A DNA stretch of 64,000 nucleotides from Pelagerythrobacter marensis (GTDB taxonomy: Bacteria > Pseudomonadota > Alphaproteobacteria > Sphingomonadales > Sphingomonadaceae). Positions 36,642 to 44,901 of the stretch are shown piece by piece (within the stretch, counting starts at the first letter, position 1; each line of letters opens with the position of its first letter). Position numbers and translations under genes: made by a program. The notes below the pieces were generated by a model that saw nothing but the letters and a program-made list of their open reading frames with translations, did no database searches and had not been told where the DNA came from. The stretch lies in contig NZ_CP144918.1 in assembly GCF_036700095.1 (NCBI RefSeq), positions 1,489,001-1,553,000 of the forward strand, written 5' to 3'.

Positions 36642-37754
36642 CTAGCTTTCGCGGCTTTCGATCCTTTGGGAAATGGCGGCGATAAGCTGTTCGAACTGTT
36701 CGTTTCCACGCAAGTTGATGTCGCGCTGGGGGAAGGGGATTTCGATCCCTTCGCGCTGGAACAGGTTCCACAGGTTCTTGAGCACCTGCGATCGCACGTT
36801 GCCGATGCCGGCTTCCGGGTCGGTGATCCAGCAGTGGATGACGAAATCGACCGAGCTTGCGCCGTACTGGTCCAGCCAGACCGTCGGCGGCGGGGTGTCG
36901 AGCACCCGCGGGGCGGCGCGCGCGGCCTCCAGCATCAGCTTCTCGGCCAGGTCGAGATCGCAGTTGTACGATACGCCCACCGGCACCTGGACCCTGACGT
37001 TGCGCGAGGAATAGGACCAGTTCTCGACCTGGTTGATCATCAGGTTCTCGTTCGGGATCAGATATTCCTTCTGGTCGCGCGTGGTCAGCGAGACCGCGCG
37101 AATGCCGATCTTGCGGATCTGCCCGAAGGTCGAATTGCCTGCCTGGTCGGCGATCGCGATCACGTCCCCCGGCTTGATCGACCGGTCCATCAGCAGGATG
37201 ATCCCGGCAATCAGGTTGCCGAAAGTCTTCTGCAGGCCGAAACCGATCGCGAGGCCGAACGCGCCGGAGAAGACGGCAAGGGCGGTGAGGTCGATCCCGA
37301 GAACGTCGATGCCGAGCAGGACGGCGATGGTCCAGACGGTGATCGAGACCAGCTTTTCCGCCAGGAGCTGCTGGGTCGAATCGAAGCGCGAGATGCGGCG
37401 CAGCACGGCGCGCGCCAGCTTGCTGCCGAACAGCGCCAGCAGGTAGATGCCGACGATCACCGCGGTCACCACCAGCGCGTCCCACAGCGATATGCGCATG
37501 TCGCCCACGCTGAGGGCGAGCGCGTCGAGCGTTTCGACTACGCCGCCCACCGTCTCGCTCTTCGACGCGACGGCCTGCGCGAGGTCCTCGGCCGCGCCGA
37601 CCGGCTCGGTGGGAGAGGGGGCAGGGCTCGGGGCAGGGGCCGTGGCAGGCGCGTCCGCCACGGCGGTGCCCCCGGCGGGGTCGGGGGAGAGCGGAGCGGC
37701 GCCGTCGGTCGCGGCTTCGGCCTCGGGCGTTGCGGTGGGAAGGGGCTGGGTCAT
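36642..37754 (-). CDS. Small-conductance mechanosensitive channel, MscS family
   Basis: Membrane-tension-gated channel that releases solutes on osmotic downshock. The 370-residue protein has an Ala/Pro-rich cytosolic or periplasmic N-terminus (about 1-60), three membrane helices (about 90-190) ending in the pore helix GAFGLAIGFGLQKTFGNLIAG, and the beta domain DRSIKPGDVI with the MscS vestibule. The pore helix shows the Gly/Ala-packing pattern. The long disordered N-terminus is unusual. It overlaps the 3' end of the cystathionine lyase gene by 4 nt. Confidence 0.93.
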   Translation of the reverse strand: MTQPLPTATPEAEAATDGAAPLSPDPAGGTAVADAPATAPAPSPAPSPTEPVGAAEDLAQAVASKSETVGGVVETLDALALSVGDMRISLWDALVVTAVIVGIYLLALFGSKLARAVLRRISRFDSTQQLLAEKLVSITVWTIAVLLGIDVLGIDLTALAVFSGAFGLAIGFGLQKTFGNLIAGIILLMDRSIKPGDVIAIADQAGNSTFGQIRKIGIRAVSLTTRDQKEYLIPNENLMINQVENWSYSSRNVRVQVPVGVSYNCDLDLAEKLMLEAARAAPRVLDTPPPTVWLDQYGASSVDFVIHCWITDPEAGIGNVRSQVLKNLWNLFQREGIEIPFPQRDINLRGNEQFEQLIAAISQRIESRES

Positions 37755-38959
37755 GCTTGCCTCGTGTCGGTGAATGCCTGCTCCATGTCCGCGATCAGGT
37801 CGGCGGCATCCTCCAGCCCGACCGACAGGCGCACGCCGCGGCGATGGGCCGGGTTCCAGTGCGCCGGCGGCCAAGCGGTGGCGGTGCGGATGGCGGCGGG
37901 ATCGACCGGCAGGGCCAGGCTTTCGTATCCGCCCCAGCTGAACCCGATTCCGAACAGCGACAGGCGGTCGACGAAGCGTTCGGCAATCTGCGCCTCGTCG
38001 GATGCGAAGACGAAGCTGAACAGGCCGCAGCCGCCGGTGAAGTCGCGGCGCCACAGCTCGTGCCCCGGCGCACCCGGCAGCATCGGGCACAGGACGTGGG
38101 CGACTTCGGGCCGACCGGCCAGCCATTCGGCGAGCGCGAGGGCCGTCGCGCTCGCGCGTTCGAGCCGCAGGCCCATCGTCCGCAGGCCGCGCAGGGCCAG
38201 CGCGGCATCGTCGGGCGAGACGACCTGGCCCAGCGCCTGCGCGGTCTGGCGCAGGCGGCGATACCAGCGCTCGCCCCCGCTGGCCGATCCCATCATCAGG
38301 TCCGAATGGCCGCCGACGTGCTTGGTCAGGCTCATGATCGCGATGTCGCACCCGCGTTCGAGCGCGGGGAAGCCGAGGGGGGAGGCCCAGGTGTTGTCGA
38401 TCAGGCTGACGGCGCCGTTCTCGCGCGCAATCGCGGCCAGCGCTGGAACGTCGCAGACCTCCATCGTCAGGCTGCCCGGGTTTTCGAACAGGACAGCCTT
38501 GGTCCGGTCGCAGAAGCGGCCGGCGAAACCGTCGATGTCGAGCGGATCGAAGAACCGCGCCTCCACCCCCATGCGGTTGAGCAGGCCATTGGCCATGATC
38601 CGGCTTGGCTCATAGGCATTGTCGGTCACCAGCAGGACATCGCCGGGCTTGAGCACCGCCAGCAGCGCCCCCGCAATGGCGGCGACGCCGCTGGGATAGA
38701 GCACCGTGCCCGCCGCGCCCGGCTCGATCGCGGTCAGCGCGTCGGCCAGGGCCCACTGGGTCGGCGCGCCGCGGCGGCCGTAGAAGAAGCGGCCGTCCTC
38801 GTTCGCCTTGCCGCCATCCTTCAGCGCGGCGGTGTCGGGGTAGAGGTGGGTGCTGGCGCGCCACACGGGGGGATTGACGACCGGCCCGGTCCACTCGGGC
38901 CGCCGGCCCGCGCCGGTCAATCGGGTGTTGGTGCCCTTCGGTCCGTCTTTGGAATTCAC
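37751..38959 (-). CDS. metC: Cystathionine beta-lyase, PLP-dependent
   Basis: Cleaves cystathionine to homocysteine, ammonia and pyruvate for methionine synthesis. The 402-residue Cys/Met-metabolism PLP enzyme has RRGAPTQWALADAL, YPSGVAAIAGALLA, DNTWASPLGFPAL and the PLP lysine in SLTKHVGGHSD (Lys213). The pattern THLYPDTAAL and GVRLSVGLED agrees with MetC more than with cystathionine gamma-synthase. The GTG at 38959 overlaps the sseA stop (GTGA). Role as a gamma-lyase cannot be excluded from sequence. Confidence 0.88.
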   Translation of the reverse strand: MNSKDGPKGTNTRLTGAGRRPEWTGPVVNPPVWRASTHLYPDTAALKDGGKANEDGRFFYGRRGAPTQWALADALTAIEPGAAGTVLYPSGVAAIAGALLAVLKPGDVLLVTDNAYEPSRIMANGLLNRMGVEARFFDPLDIDGFAGRFCDRTKAVLFENPGSLTMEVCDVPALAAIARENGAVSLIDNTWASPLGFPALERGCDIAIMSLTKHVGGHSDLMMGSASGGERWYRRLRQTAQALGQVVSPDDAALALRGLRTMGLRLERASATALALAEWLAGRPEVAHVLCPMLPGAPGHELWRRDFTGGCGLFSFVFASDEAQIAERFVDRLSLFGIGFSWGGYESLALPVDPAAIRTATAWPPAHWNPAHRRGVRLSVGLEDAADLIADMEQAFTDTRQA

Positions 38960-39801
38960 GCGACCGCTCCCGCTTCCTTGGGCGTATCGGGGTCCGCGCC
39001 CCATTCGCTCCAGCTGCCGTCGTATAGCGCGATATCGGCCTTGCCCAACAGCTCGAGGGCGAAGAGGACGACCGCCGCCGTCACGCCGCTGCCGCATGTC
39101 GTCGTGACCGGCCGGTCGAGGTCGATACCCGCCGCGGCGAAGGCGGCGCGCAGTTCGTTCGCGGATTTGAAAGTGCCGTCGTCGTTCAGAAGCGCGCGGT
39201 AATGCAAGTGGCGCGCGCCGGGGATGTGGCCGCCGGGCAGGCCGTGGACGGCATCCTCCGCCTCCCCGGTAAAGCGCGCCGCGTCGCGCGCATCGACCAC
39301 CTGTTCGCGCCGCTCCCGCAAGTTGGCGAGCATTTCGGCCTTGGTCCTGATCCGCGCCGGGTCGGGCCGGGGGGCAGGCCCTTGCGGCGCGCGCGCGGGC
39401 GGGGCGTCGCCCGTCTCCAGCGCCCGCCCTTCGGCCCGCCACCGGGCCAGCCCGCCGTCGAGGATCGCGACATCGCTCCATCCGAAAAGGCGGAAGACGA
39501 ACCAGGCCCGGGCCGCGCTGCGCAAGGCGCTGTCGTCGTAGAGAACGACCCGGCTGCCGTCCTCGATGCCCAGGGCGGCAAGACGCTCCGCAAACTGCCC
39601 GGCGCGCGGGACGGCGGCGGGGACGGGCGAGGTCTCGTCCTGCAGGGTGGCAAGGTCGAGGAAGCGTGCGCCGGGAATGTGGCCTTGGGCGAACTCCGCC
39701 CGGGCATCGCGCCCGGCCGCCGGCAGGTGCTTGCTGGCGTCGAGCACGGTAACGGTGCCGAGGTTCTCCGCCAGCCAGCCGGTCGAAACGAGAATATCCA
39801 T
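38956..39801 (-). CDS. sseA: 3-mercaptopyruvate sulfurtransferase (tandem rhodanese)
   Basis: Transfers sulfur from 3-mercaptopyruvate to a thiol or cyanide acceptor. The 281-residue protein contains two rhodanese domains: an inactive N-terminal one (VSTGWLAENLGTVTVLDAS, GARFLDL) and a catalytic C-terminal one with the loop CGSGVTA (Cys236), the hallmark of mercaptopyruvate rather than thiosulfate enzymes. It leads the sseA-metC-mscS overlap chain. The start ATG is at 39801; the repeat-rich gap upstream is described separately. Confidence 0.93.
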   Translation of the reverse strand: MDILVSTGWLAENLGTVTVLDASKHLPAAGRDARAEFAQGHIPGARFLDLATLQDETSPVPAAVPRAGQFAERLAALGIEDGSRVVLYDDSALRSAARAWFVFRLFGWSDVAILDGGLARWRAEGRALETGDAPPARAPQGPAPRPDPARIRTKAEMLANLRERREQVVDARDAARFTGEAEDAVHGLPGGHIPGARHLHYRALLNDDGTFKSANELRAAFAAAGIDLDRPVTTTCGSGVTAAVVLFALELLGKADIALYDGSWSEWGADPDTPKEAGAVA

Positions 39802-39864
39802 GGCCGAACGGGTAGCGGTGGCGACCCGCCCCGTCGAGGGGGCAGGGCGGGAAGCCCGACCGAT

Positions 39865-39992
39865 CCCCAGCGTAGGCTGGGGCCTCAGGCCGCTGGCGCT
39901 GTGTCTGATACCTCCCCGAGCCCCTGCGAAGGCAGGGGCCTCAGGCCGCTGGCGTGTCGCCTGACAGCACGAGACCCCAGCCTGCGCTGGGG
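39865..39992. repeat. Three copies of a palindromic intergenic repeat
   Basis: Inverted repeats at 39865-39882 (minus orientation), 39921-39938 (minus) and 39975-39992 (plus). Each has a 6-bp G/C arm pair around a CCTNCG loop. The first two are bordered by the conserved flank AGCGCCAGCGGCCTGAGG (read on the minus strand). The same family recurs at 40585-40768, 57751-57925, 58469 and 63030. Confidence 0.8.
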
Positions 39993-40075
39993 ATCGGAGA
40001 GGGGGAGAGGAAAGGGGGGGGGGGGGAGGAAAGGGGGGAGGAAGGGGAGAGAAACGGAAAGGCAGGCAAGCAGGC
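39993..40075. repeat. Polypurine tract with a 13-G run
   Basis: Almost only G and A on the plus strand from about 39993 to 40058, with 13 consecutive G at 40014-40026 and further runs of four to six G. Likely slippage-prone and able to form G-quadruplex or triplex DNA. The purine bias continues to about 40075. Confidence 0.7.
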
Positions 40076-40165
40076 ACAGCCCATCACCCACACCCCACCA
40101 TCCGCTGGCGAATGCGGACCATACGCCGGGGCATACAGGCAAGCGGACGGAATCGGCCGGTGCCG

Positions 40166-40209
40166 CCTGGGCATCACAGGATTGCCACCTGGGCGTCACA
40201 GGGTTGCCT
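40166..40209. repeat. Two tandem 22-bp units at the distal end of the structured element
   Basis: Units 40166-40187 and 40188-40209 (CCTGGGCRTCACAGGRTTGC followed by CA or CT) agree at 19 of 22 positions. Read on the minus strand they follow the last hairpin of the candidate RNA. Confidence 0.75.
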
Positions 40210-40515
40210 TGGTAACATCGTTGCGAACGGCGAAAGGGGTTACGGCAACCTTTCGCTCGGCCCTTAAGGGCTGCGAGGCGAGATACGGCCAGGGCTCGCC
40301 GGCACCGTATCCGTCGGGGAGTGTCCCTGGCTCTGCGGCGTTGAGGCCCACCGCAGGGCGGGAAGGGACAGGTCCCCCGAAAACTCCTCGCATACCGGCA
40401 AAGGGGGCTTTCTCTAGGGTCACTAGCCCCCCGAGGCACCGGCCGTCTGGACGAAGCGGACTTACGTGACGCGTACACGCTCCGCCCCCGTCGCTTTGTG
40501 CCAGTGTGGACTGGC
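40210..40515 (-). ncRNA. Candidate structured RNA: chain of seven hairpins behind a strong promoter
   Basis: Going 5' to 3' on the minus strand, paired segments are: 515-511 with 504-500; 485-481 with 460-456 (inner 479-476 with 468-465); 431-425 with 409-403 (7 bp, AGCCCCC-type); 380-375 with 319-314, enclosing 370-364 with 328-322 (7 bp) and 356-351 with 338-333; 311-305 with 288-282 (CCGTATC/GATACGG); 277-274 with 259-256 around the palindrome GCCCTTAAGGGC; 255-249 with 237-231 (add 40000 to each). The hairpins cover the segment almost without gaps. A 75-codon GTG-started reading frame (40423-40196, ending VRNDVTKATL) overlaps it, so a small protein is the alternative. I found no RNase P, tmRNA, SRP or 6S signature. 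Confidence 0.4.
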
Positions 40516-40521
40516 TGGGCT

Positions 40522-40550
40522 CCTATAACCCAATGGGTTACAATTGTCAA
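40522..40550 (-). promoter_or_regulatory. Strong sigma-70-type promoter with embedded palindromic operator
   Basis: On the minus strand: TTGACA at 40550-40545 (perfect -35), a 17-bp spacer, and TATAGG at 40527-40522 (-10). The spacer and -10 are covered by TAACCCA-A-TGGGTTA (40526-40540), a perfect 7-bp inverted repeat, so a repressor could block it. Transcription would run into the hairpin chain from about 40515. It is the best -35/-10 match I noticed in the window. Confidence 0.65.
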
Positions 40551-40584
40551 GCCATTTTTGCCACAATCTGCCCCCTTTCCCGAG

Positions 40585-40768
40585 TCCCAGCGCAGGCTGG
40601 GACCTCATGCTATCGGGCATAGCGCCAGCGGCCCGAGGCCCCAGCCTGCGCTGGGGCTCGGAAGGGTATCGGGCGCAGCGCCAGCGGCTTGAGGTCCCCG
40701 CCTGCGCTGGGGCTCGGGAGGGTTATTGGTGTTGTGTCGGTGGTGGGAGGCCCCTGCCTTCGCAGGGG
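40585..40768. repeat. Four more copies of the palindromic intergenic repeat
   Basis: Copies at 40585-40602 (minus orientation), 40639-40656, 40695-40712 (one mispair) and 40751-40768 (plus). Two carry the upstream flank AGCGCCAGCGGC(C/T)(C/T)GAGG. Together with the three copies near 39.9 kb they bracket the structured element and end 47 bp from the purN stop. Confidence 0.8.
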
Positions 40769-40814
40769 TTCGGGAAGGGGGGCCGGTGCCGTCTCGGCCC
40801 TGCCGAAAGCGAGG

Positions 40815-41780
40815 CTAGAATTCGTCGGCCGCGTCCATCAGGGCGGTGAGTTTCTTCGGGGCGACCGCGCGCCAGCTGCGTGCCAGCCACTGGTCGATCG
40901 CTTCCCAGTCGGTATCGCCCAGGTCGAGGCGAATGCCGATCCAGCCGTCGCCGAAATAGGGCGGGCGGTAATAGCGCGCCGGATCGTTCTCGATCAGCTG
41001 CGCCTGTTCGTCCGCGCCGCCGATCTTGGCGAGCAGGGCGGTCACCCCGTCGCCGTGATGATCGACGCTGACCCAGGCGAATTTCTTGCCTTTTGCGATC
41101 CCGAAGCACGGCATCCCGTGGCTCAGCGTCTCTTCCGCGCGGGGAAGCGCCATGGCCCGTTCGCGCACGCGCGCCACCAGCCATTCCGGGTCGAACGGGC
41201 GGGAGACATATTGCGCCAGCACCCGGGGATAGAGCTGATGCTCGGCCAGCTTGACCCGCTCCGCCAGCGTGTCCGGCGTATCGCCGGGGATCACGGCGAC
41301 TTCGGCCCGGCCCAGCACTTCGCCCATGTCGAGATCGTCGGTCACGAGATGGACCGAAGCGCCGGCGCGGCTGTCGCCCGCCGCGATCGCGCGCGCATGG
41401 GTGTCGAGGCCGGGATAGCGGGGCAGCAGCGAGGGGTGGATATTCAGCATCTTCCCCTCCCAACCGGCCACGAAATCTGGCCCGAGAATGCGCATGTAGC
41501 CGGCCAGCGCGACATATTCCGCCCCCGCGGCGCGGATCGCCGCATCCATCGCCGCGTCGTGATCGGCGCGCTTCATGCCCCGGTGGGACAGGGCGAACGT
41601 CGGCACCCCTTCCGCCTCGGCCAGCGCCAGCGCCTCCGCCGCCGGATCGTTGCTGGCGACCAGCACGATTTCGTAGGCGGCGCCCGGCTGGCGCGCGGCA
41701 TAGAGCAGGGCGGCCATATTGGTGCCCTTGCCCGATACGAGCACGGCGACTTTCGCCGGGGCACGCACGCTGTCAGGCAA
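40815..41780 (-). CDS. purN: Phosphoribosylglycinamide formyltransferase PurN fused to a MmcQ/YjbR-like domain
   Basis: Third step of purine synthesis: transfers formyl from 10-formyl-THF to GAR. Residues 8-195 are the PurN domain with [10 protein letters not shown] (GAR binding), catalytic Asn113 and His115 in [10 protein letters not shown], and the Asp-containing VTDDLDMG loop (about 148-151). Residues about 197-315 form a second domain: [25 protein letters not shown] ... [16 protein letters not shown] ... [21 protein letters not shown], characteristic of the DNA-binding MmcQ/YjbR (DUF419) fold. Ordinary PurN is about 200-220 residues, this is 321, and the frame is continuous. The start overlaps purM by 8 nt. 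Confidence 0.93.
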   Translation of the reverse strand: MPDSVRAPAKVAVLVSGKGTNMAALLYAARQPGAAYEIVLVASNDPAAEALALAEAEGVPTFALSHRGMKRADHDAAMDAAIRAAGAEYVALAGYMRILGPDFVAGWEGKMLNIHPSLLPRYPGLDTHARAIAAGDSRAGASVHLVTDDLDMGEVLGRAEVAVIPGDTPDTLAERVKLAEHQLYPRVLAQYVSRPFDPEWLVARVRERAMALPRAEETLSHGMPCFGIAKGKKFAWVSVDHHGDGVTALLAKIGGADEQAQLIENDPARYYRPPYFGDGWIGIRLDLGDTDWEAIDQWLARSWRAVAPKKLTALMDAADEF

Positions 41781-42879
41781 GGTGGCGCGCCTCCCACGCC
41801 TCGCCGGCGTGCCATGTTCCGGCGCTGCCGCGCACCGTGCAGCCCCGCTCGCCCGCCTCGATCCTGCCGATGCGCAGCACGCGCTCGCCCGCAGCCTCCA
41901 GCGCGCGGGAGAGATCGTCGGCGGCGGCCTCCTCCACCGCCAGGACCATGCCCGTGCCGCAATTGAACGTGCGCGCCATTTCGCCAGGCGCGATGTCGCC
42001 CTGTTCCTGAAGGAACGCCATCAGCGGCGGTTGCGGCCAGCCGTCCGCATCGACCAGCGCATGCGCGCCGTCCGGCAGGACGCGCGGAATGTTCTCCAGC
42101 AGCCCGCCGCCGGTGATGTGCGCGAGCGCCGCGATTTTCCCTGCGCGGATCGCGGGCAGGAGCGGCTTCACGTAGATCCGGGTCGGCGCGATCAGCGCCT
42201 CGATCAGCGTGCGTGTGTCGTCGAACGGCGCAGCGTCGCCGAGGCGCCAGCCCTTGTCCCCCGCCAGCCGCCGGACGAGCGAATAGCCGTTCGAATGAAC
42301 GCCGGAACTGGCCAGCCCCAGCAGGACCTGCCCGGGCGCCACCGCTTCGCCGGTCAGCTGCTCGCCGCGCTCCACGGCGCCGACGCAGAAGCCGGCAAGA
42401 TCGTAATCGCCGGCGGCATACATGCCCGGCATTTCGGCGGTTTCCCCGCCGATCAGCGCACAGCCCGCCTCGCGGCAGCCGCCGGCAATGCCCGCGATCA
42501 CGCGCTCGGCAACCCCGGTCTCGAGCTTGCCGGTGGCGAAATAATCCAGGAAAAACAGCGGTTCCGCACCCTGGACGATCAGATCGTTGACGCACATGGC
42601 GACCAGATCGATGCCGACCGTGTCGTGCAGGTCGTGATCGATCGCCAGCTTGAGCTTGGTCCCCACGCCGTCGTTCGCGGCGACCAGCAGCGGATCGGAA
42701 TAGCCGGCCGCGCGCGGATCGAAAAAGCCGCCGAAGCCGCCGATCTCGCCATCGGCGCCGGGGCGCGCCGTGGCCTTGACCAGCGGCCCGATCGCCCTGA
42801 CGAGCGCGTTGCCGGCATCGATCGAGACACCGGCCTGGGCGTAGGTATAGCCGCCGGTCGTATTTTCTTGGTCAGACAT
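41773..42879 (-). CDS. purM: Phosphoribosylformylglycinamidine cyclo-ligase (AIR synthase) PurM
   Basis: Fifth step of purine synthesis, closing the imidazole ring with ATP. The 368-residue protein has [29 protein letters not shown], the segment [31 protein letters not shown] and [16 protein letters not shown], all family hallmarks. purM-purN overlap, as in many proteobacteria. It is divergent from the DUF2066-like gene; the 72-bp gap must hold both promoters. Confidence 0.97.
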   Translation of the reverse strand: MSDQENTTGGYTYAQAGVSIDAGNALVRAIGPLVKATARPGADGEIGGFGGFFDPRAAGYSDPLLVAANDGVGTKLKLAIDHDLHDTVGIDLVAMCVNDLIVQGAEPLFFLDYFATGKLETGVAERVIAGIAGGCREAGCALIGGETAEMPGMYAAGDYDLAGFCVGAVERGEQLTGEAVAPGQVLLGLASSGVHSNGYSLVRRLAGDKGWRLGDAAPFDDTRTLIEALIAPTRIYVKPLLPAIRAGKIAALAHITGGGLLENIPRVLPDGAHALVDADGWPQPPLMAFLQEQGDIAPGEMARTFNCGTGMVLAVEEAAADDLSRALEAAGERVLRIGRIEAGERGCTVRGSAGTWHAGEAWEARHLA

Positions 42880-42951
42880 CGGATAAGGGCTTTAGACTTT
42901 CGCGCTTGGATTTCCATGCCCGTTTGGGCAAAAGGCCGCGAGTTTTCCCCT

Positions 42952-44223
42952 ATGGCCCATCCCCTCTCGCCCTCCCGCCTCTCGCGCCCGTCGCTCGTTG
43001 CCGCGGCAATCGTCGCGCTCGTCGCCGGCGGGGCCGCGCTGTGGGCGCAGGTGGAGGGGGATCGCGGGATCGCGCCTGTCGCCAGCAGCGGCGATATCGA
43101 AATCGGCGGGATCGAAGTGGACGTGCGCGGCGACAACGCCGAGGATGCGCGCGAGAACGGCTGGCGCGAGGCGCAGCGCAAGGCCTGGGAAAAGCTCGGC
43201 GGACCGAGCATTTCCGACAGCCAGTTGCAGGGCCTCGTCGTCGCGGTGGTGATCGAGCGGGAGAACATCGGCCCGCGGCGCTATATCGCGCGGCTCGGCG
43301 TCACGTTCGACCGCGGCCGGGCCGGTGCGCTGCTGGGGGCGAGCGGGCGCGGGCCGGGTTCGGCCCCGATGCTGCTGATACCGGTCACGCGGTCGGCCGG
43401 GGCCTATACCGTTTACGAGCGGCGCAACCCCTGGCAGCGCGCCTGGGCCGAATACCAGGCCGGGGCGAGCCGGATAAATTACGTCCGCCCCTCCGGCGCA
43501 GGCGGCGATTCGCTGCTGATCTCCTACGGCCAGACGAACCGCAGGAGCCGGCTGTGGTGGCGCAATATCCTCGACCAGTTCAGCGCGGCGGACGTGCTCG
43601 TGCCCGTCGCCCATCTCGAACACCAGTGGCCGGGCGGCCCGATCGAGGGGACCTTCACTGCGCGATACGGTCCCGACAACACCTATCTCGACGGGTTCAC
43701 CCTGCGCGCCGAGAGCCCCGAACAGCTCCAGCCCATGCTGGCGCAGGCGGTGGAGCGGTTCAACGCCATTTTCGAACGCGCGCTGGCCGAAGGAAAGCTG
43801 AAGCCCGATCCCACGCTCGATCTCGGCGCGGTCGAGCCCGACCCTGCCGTGCAGCGCCTGATCGAACTCGGCCGCGCCGCGCTGGCTCGCGATCGTGCGG
43901 AAGCCGCCGCGCGCGATGCTGCGGCGGAAGGGGGCAACGGTGCGGACGCTGCCGCTTCGCAGGCGGTGCAGCCCGCTCAGGCCCAGGCCGCGACGTATTC
44001 GGTCCAGTTCGCAACCCCCGATGCGGGCGCCTTCGATGCCTCGCTGTCCGCCGTGCGGGCGGCGCCGGGCGTGCGCGGCGCTGCCGTGACGAGCACTGCG
44101 ATCGGCGGAAGTTCGGTGATGTCGGTGACCTTCGCCGGCAGCCAGGATCAACTCGCCGCCGCCTTGCGCGCGCGCGGGTTCACCGTGCGCCAGTCGGGCA
44201 GTTCGCTGGCCATCAGTCGCTAG
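42952..44223 (+). CDS. DUF2066-like exported protein next to hdaA
   Basis: A 423-residue protein with an N-terminal signal anchor (LVAAAIVALVAGGAALWA). Residues about 50-115 resemble DUF2066: NAEDARENGWREAQRKAWEKL, then VVAVVIERENIGPRRYIARLGVTFD. A central region with YTVYERRNPWQRAWAEYQ follows, then an Ala-rich linker and a C-terminal ferredoxin-like, HMA-type repeat (about 345-423, YSVQFATPDAGAFDASLSAVRAA). The purN-purM-DUF2066-hda order is also seen in Pseudomonas, which supports the family call. The ATG at 42952 was chosen; one at 42916 would add 12 residues. Function unknown. Confidence 0.72.
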   Translation: MAHPLSPSRLSRPSLVAAAIVALVAGGAALWAQVEGDRGIAPVASSGDIEIGGIEVDVRGDNAEDARENGWREAQRKAWEKLGGPSISDSQLQGLVVAVVIERENIGPRRYIARLGVTFDRGRAGALLGASGRGPGSAPMLLIPVTRSAGAYTVYERRNPWQRAWAEYQAGASRINYVRPSGAGGDSLLISYGQTNRRSRLWWRNILDQFSAADVLVPVAHLEHQWPGGPIEGTFTARYGPDNTYLDGFTLRAESPEQLQPMLAQAVERFNAIFERALAEGKLKPDPTLDLGAVEPDPAVQRLIELGRAALARDRAEAAARDAAAEGGNGADAAASQAVQPAQAQAATYSVQFATPDAGAFDASLSAVRAAPGVRGAAVTSTAIGGSSVMSVTFAGSQDQLAAALRARGFTVRQSGSSLAISR

Positions 44224-44231
44224 GTCGGGGA

Positions 44232-44858
44232 ATGTCGCAGATTGCCCTGCCGCTGGTGGTGCGCAGGCGCGGCGATCCCGCGCGGATCGTGCTCGGCAAC
44301 GCCAACCTCCATGTGGCCGAGGCTCTGCAGGAGCCCGGCCGCTGGCCCTATCGCACGGCGGTCCTGCTGGGCGCCGCGCGGTCGGGCAAGTCGCTGTTCG
44401 CGCGCTGGTTCGCAGCGAGCGGGCCGGGCGAGGCGATCGACGATGCCGACACGTTGGACGAAACCGAACTGTTCCACCGCTGGAACCGGGCGCAGGAACG
44501 CGCGCAGTCGCTGTTGCTGACGGCATCGGCGCCGACGTGGGACATTGCCTTGCCCGATTTGCGCAGCCGGATCGGCGCCGCGCTCCACCTGGAAATCGGC
44601 GTGCCCGACGATGCCATGGTCGCCGACCTGATCGAAGCGCATGCCATGCAGCGCGGCCTTGCACTGGGCGAAGGGGCGCTTACCTATCTCGTGCCCCGGG
44701 CCGAACGCGGCTTTGCGGGTATCGAGCGGCTGGTTGCGGAAATCGACCGGCTGAGCCTGGAACGCAAGGCGCCGGCGACGATGTCGATCTGGCGCGCTGC
44801 GCTCGAGGCGGTAGCGGGGCCGGAGCAGCAAAAGCTCGACTTTGACCCCGAGAACTAG
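44232..44858 (+). CDS. hdaA: DnaA regulatory inactivator HdaA
   Basis: DnaA-related protein that, with the DNA sliding clamp, promotes ATP hydrolysis by DnaA and prevents re-initiation. The 208-residue protein starts with the clamp-binding motif QIALPLV (residues 3-9), followed by a truncated AAA+ domain with VLLGAARSGKSLFARWF and IDDADTLDE. It lacks the DnaA DNA-binding domain IV, as expected. It starts 8 nt after the DUF2066-like gene, hence co-transcribed. With the DnaA box at ftsZ, the window holds both a DnaA regulator and a likely DnaA target. Confidence 0.93.
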   Translation: MSQIALPLVVRRRGDPARIVLGNANLHVAEALQEPGRWPYRTAVLLGAARSGKSLFARWFAASGPGEAIDDADTLDETELFHRWNRAQERAQSLLLTASAPTWDIALPDLRSRIGAALHLEIGVPDDAMVADLIEAHAMQRGLALGEGALTYLVPRAERGFAGIERLVAEIDRLSLERKAPATMSIWRAALEAVAGPEQQKLDFDPEN

Positions 44859-44901
44859 GTCCGGCTTGCCTCGCCGGGTCTGAAATGGGACTATCGGGCC
44901 G

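Noticed and set aside
40196-40423. 75-codon GTG-started frame inside the hairpin chain, as an ordinary CDS
   Set aside because: No ribosome site or known domain, and it lies within dense RNA-like pairing; kept only as an alternative explanation of the element.
40210-40515. Identity as RNase P RNA, tmRNA, 6S or SRP RNA
   Set aside because: I looked for the conserved RNase P P4 strand, the tmRNA resume tag and acceptor end, and the SRP GGAA core; none is present on either strand.
39802-40814. CRISPR array, because of clustered palindromes
   Set aside because: Copies are in both orientations, with no constant spacer length and no cas gene nearby.
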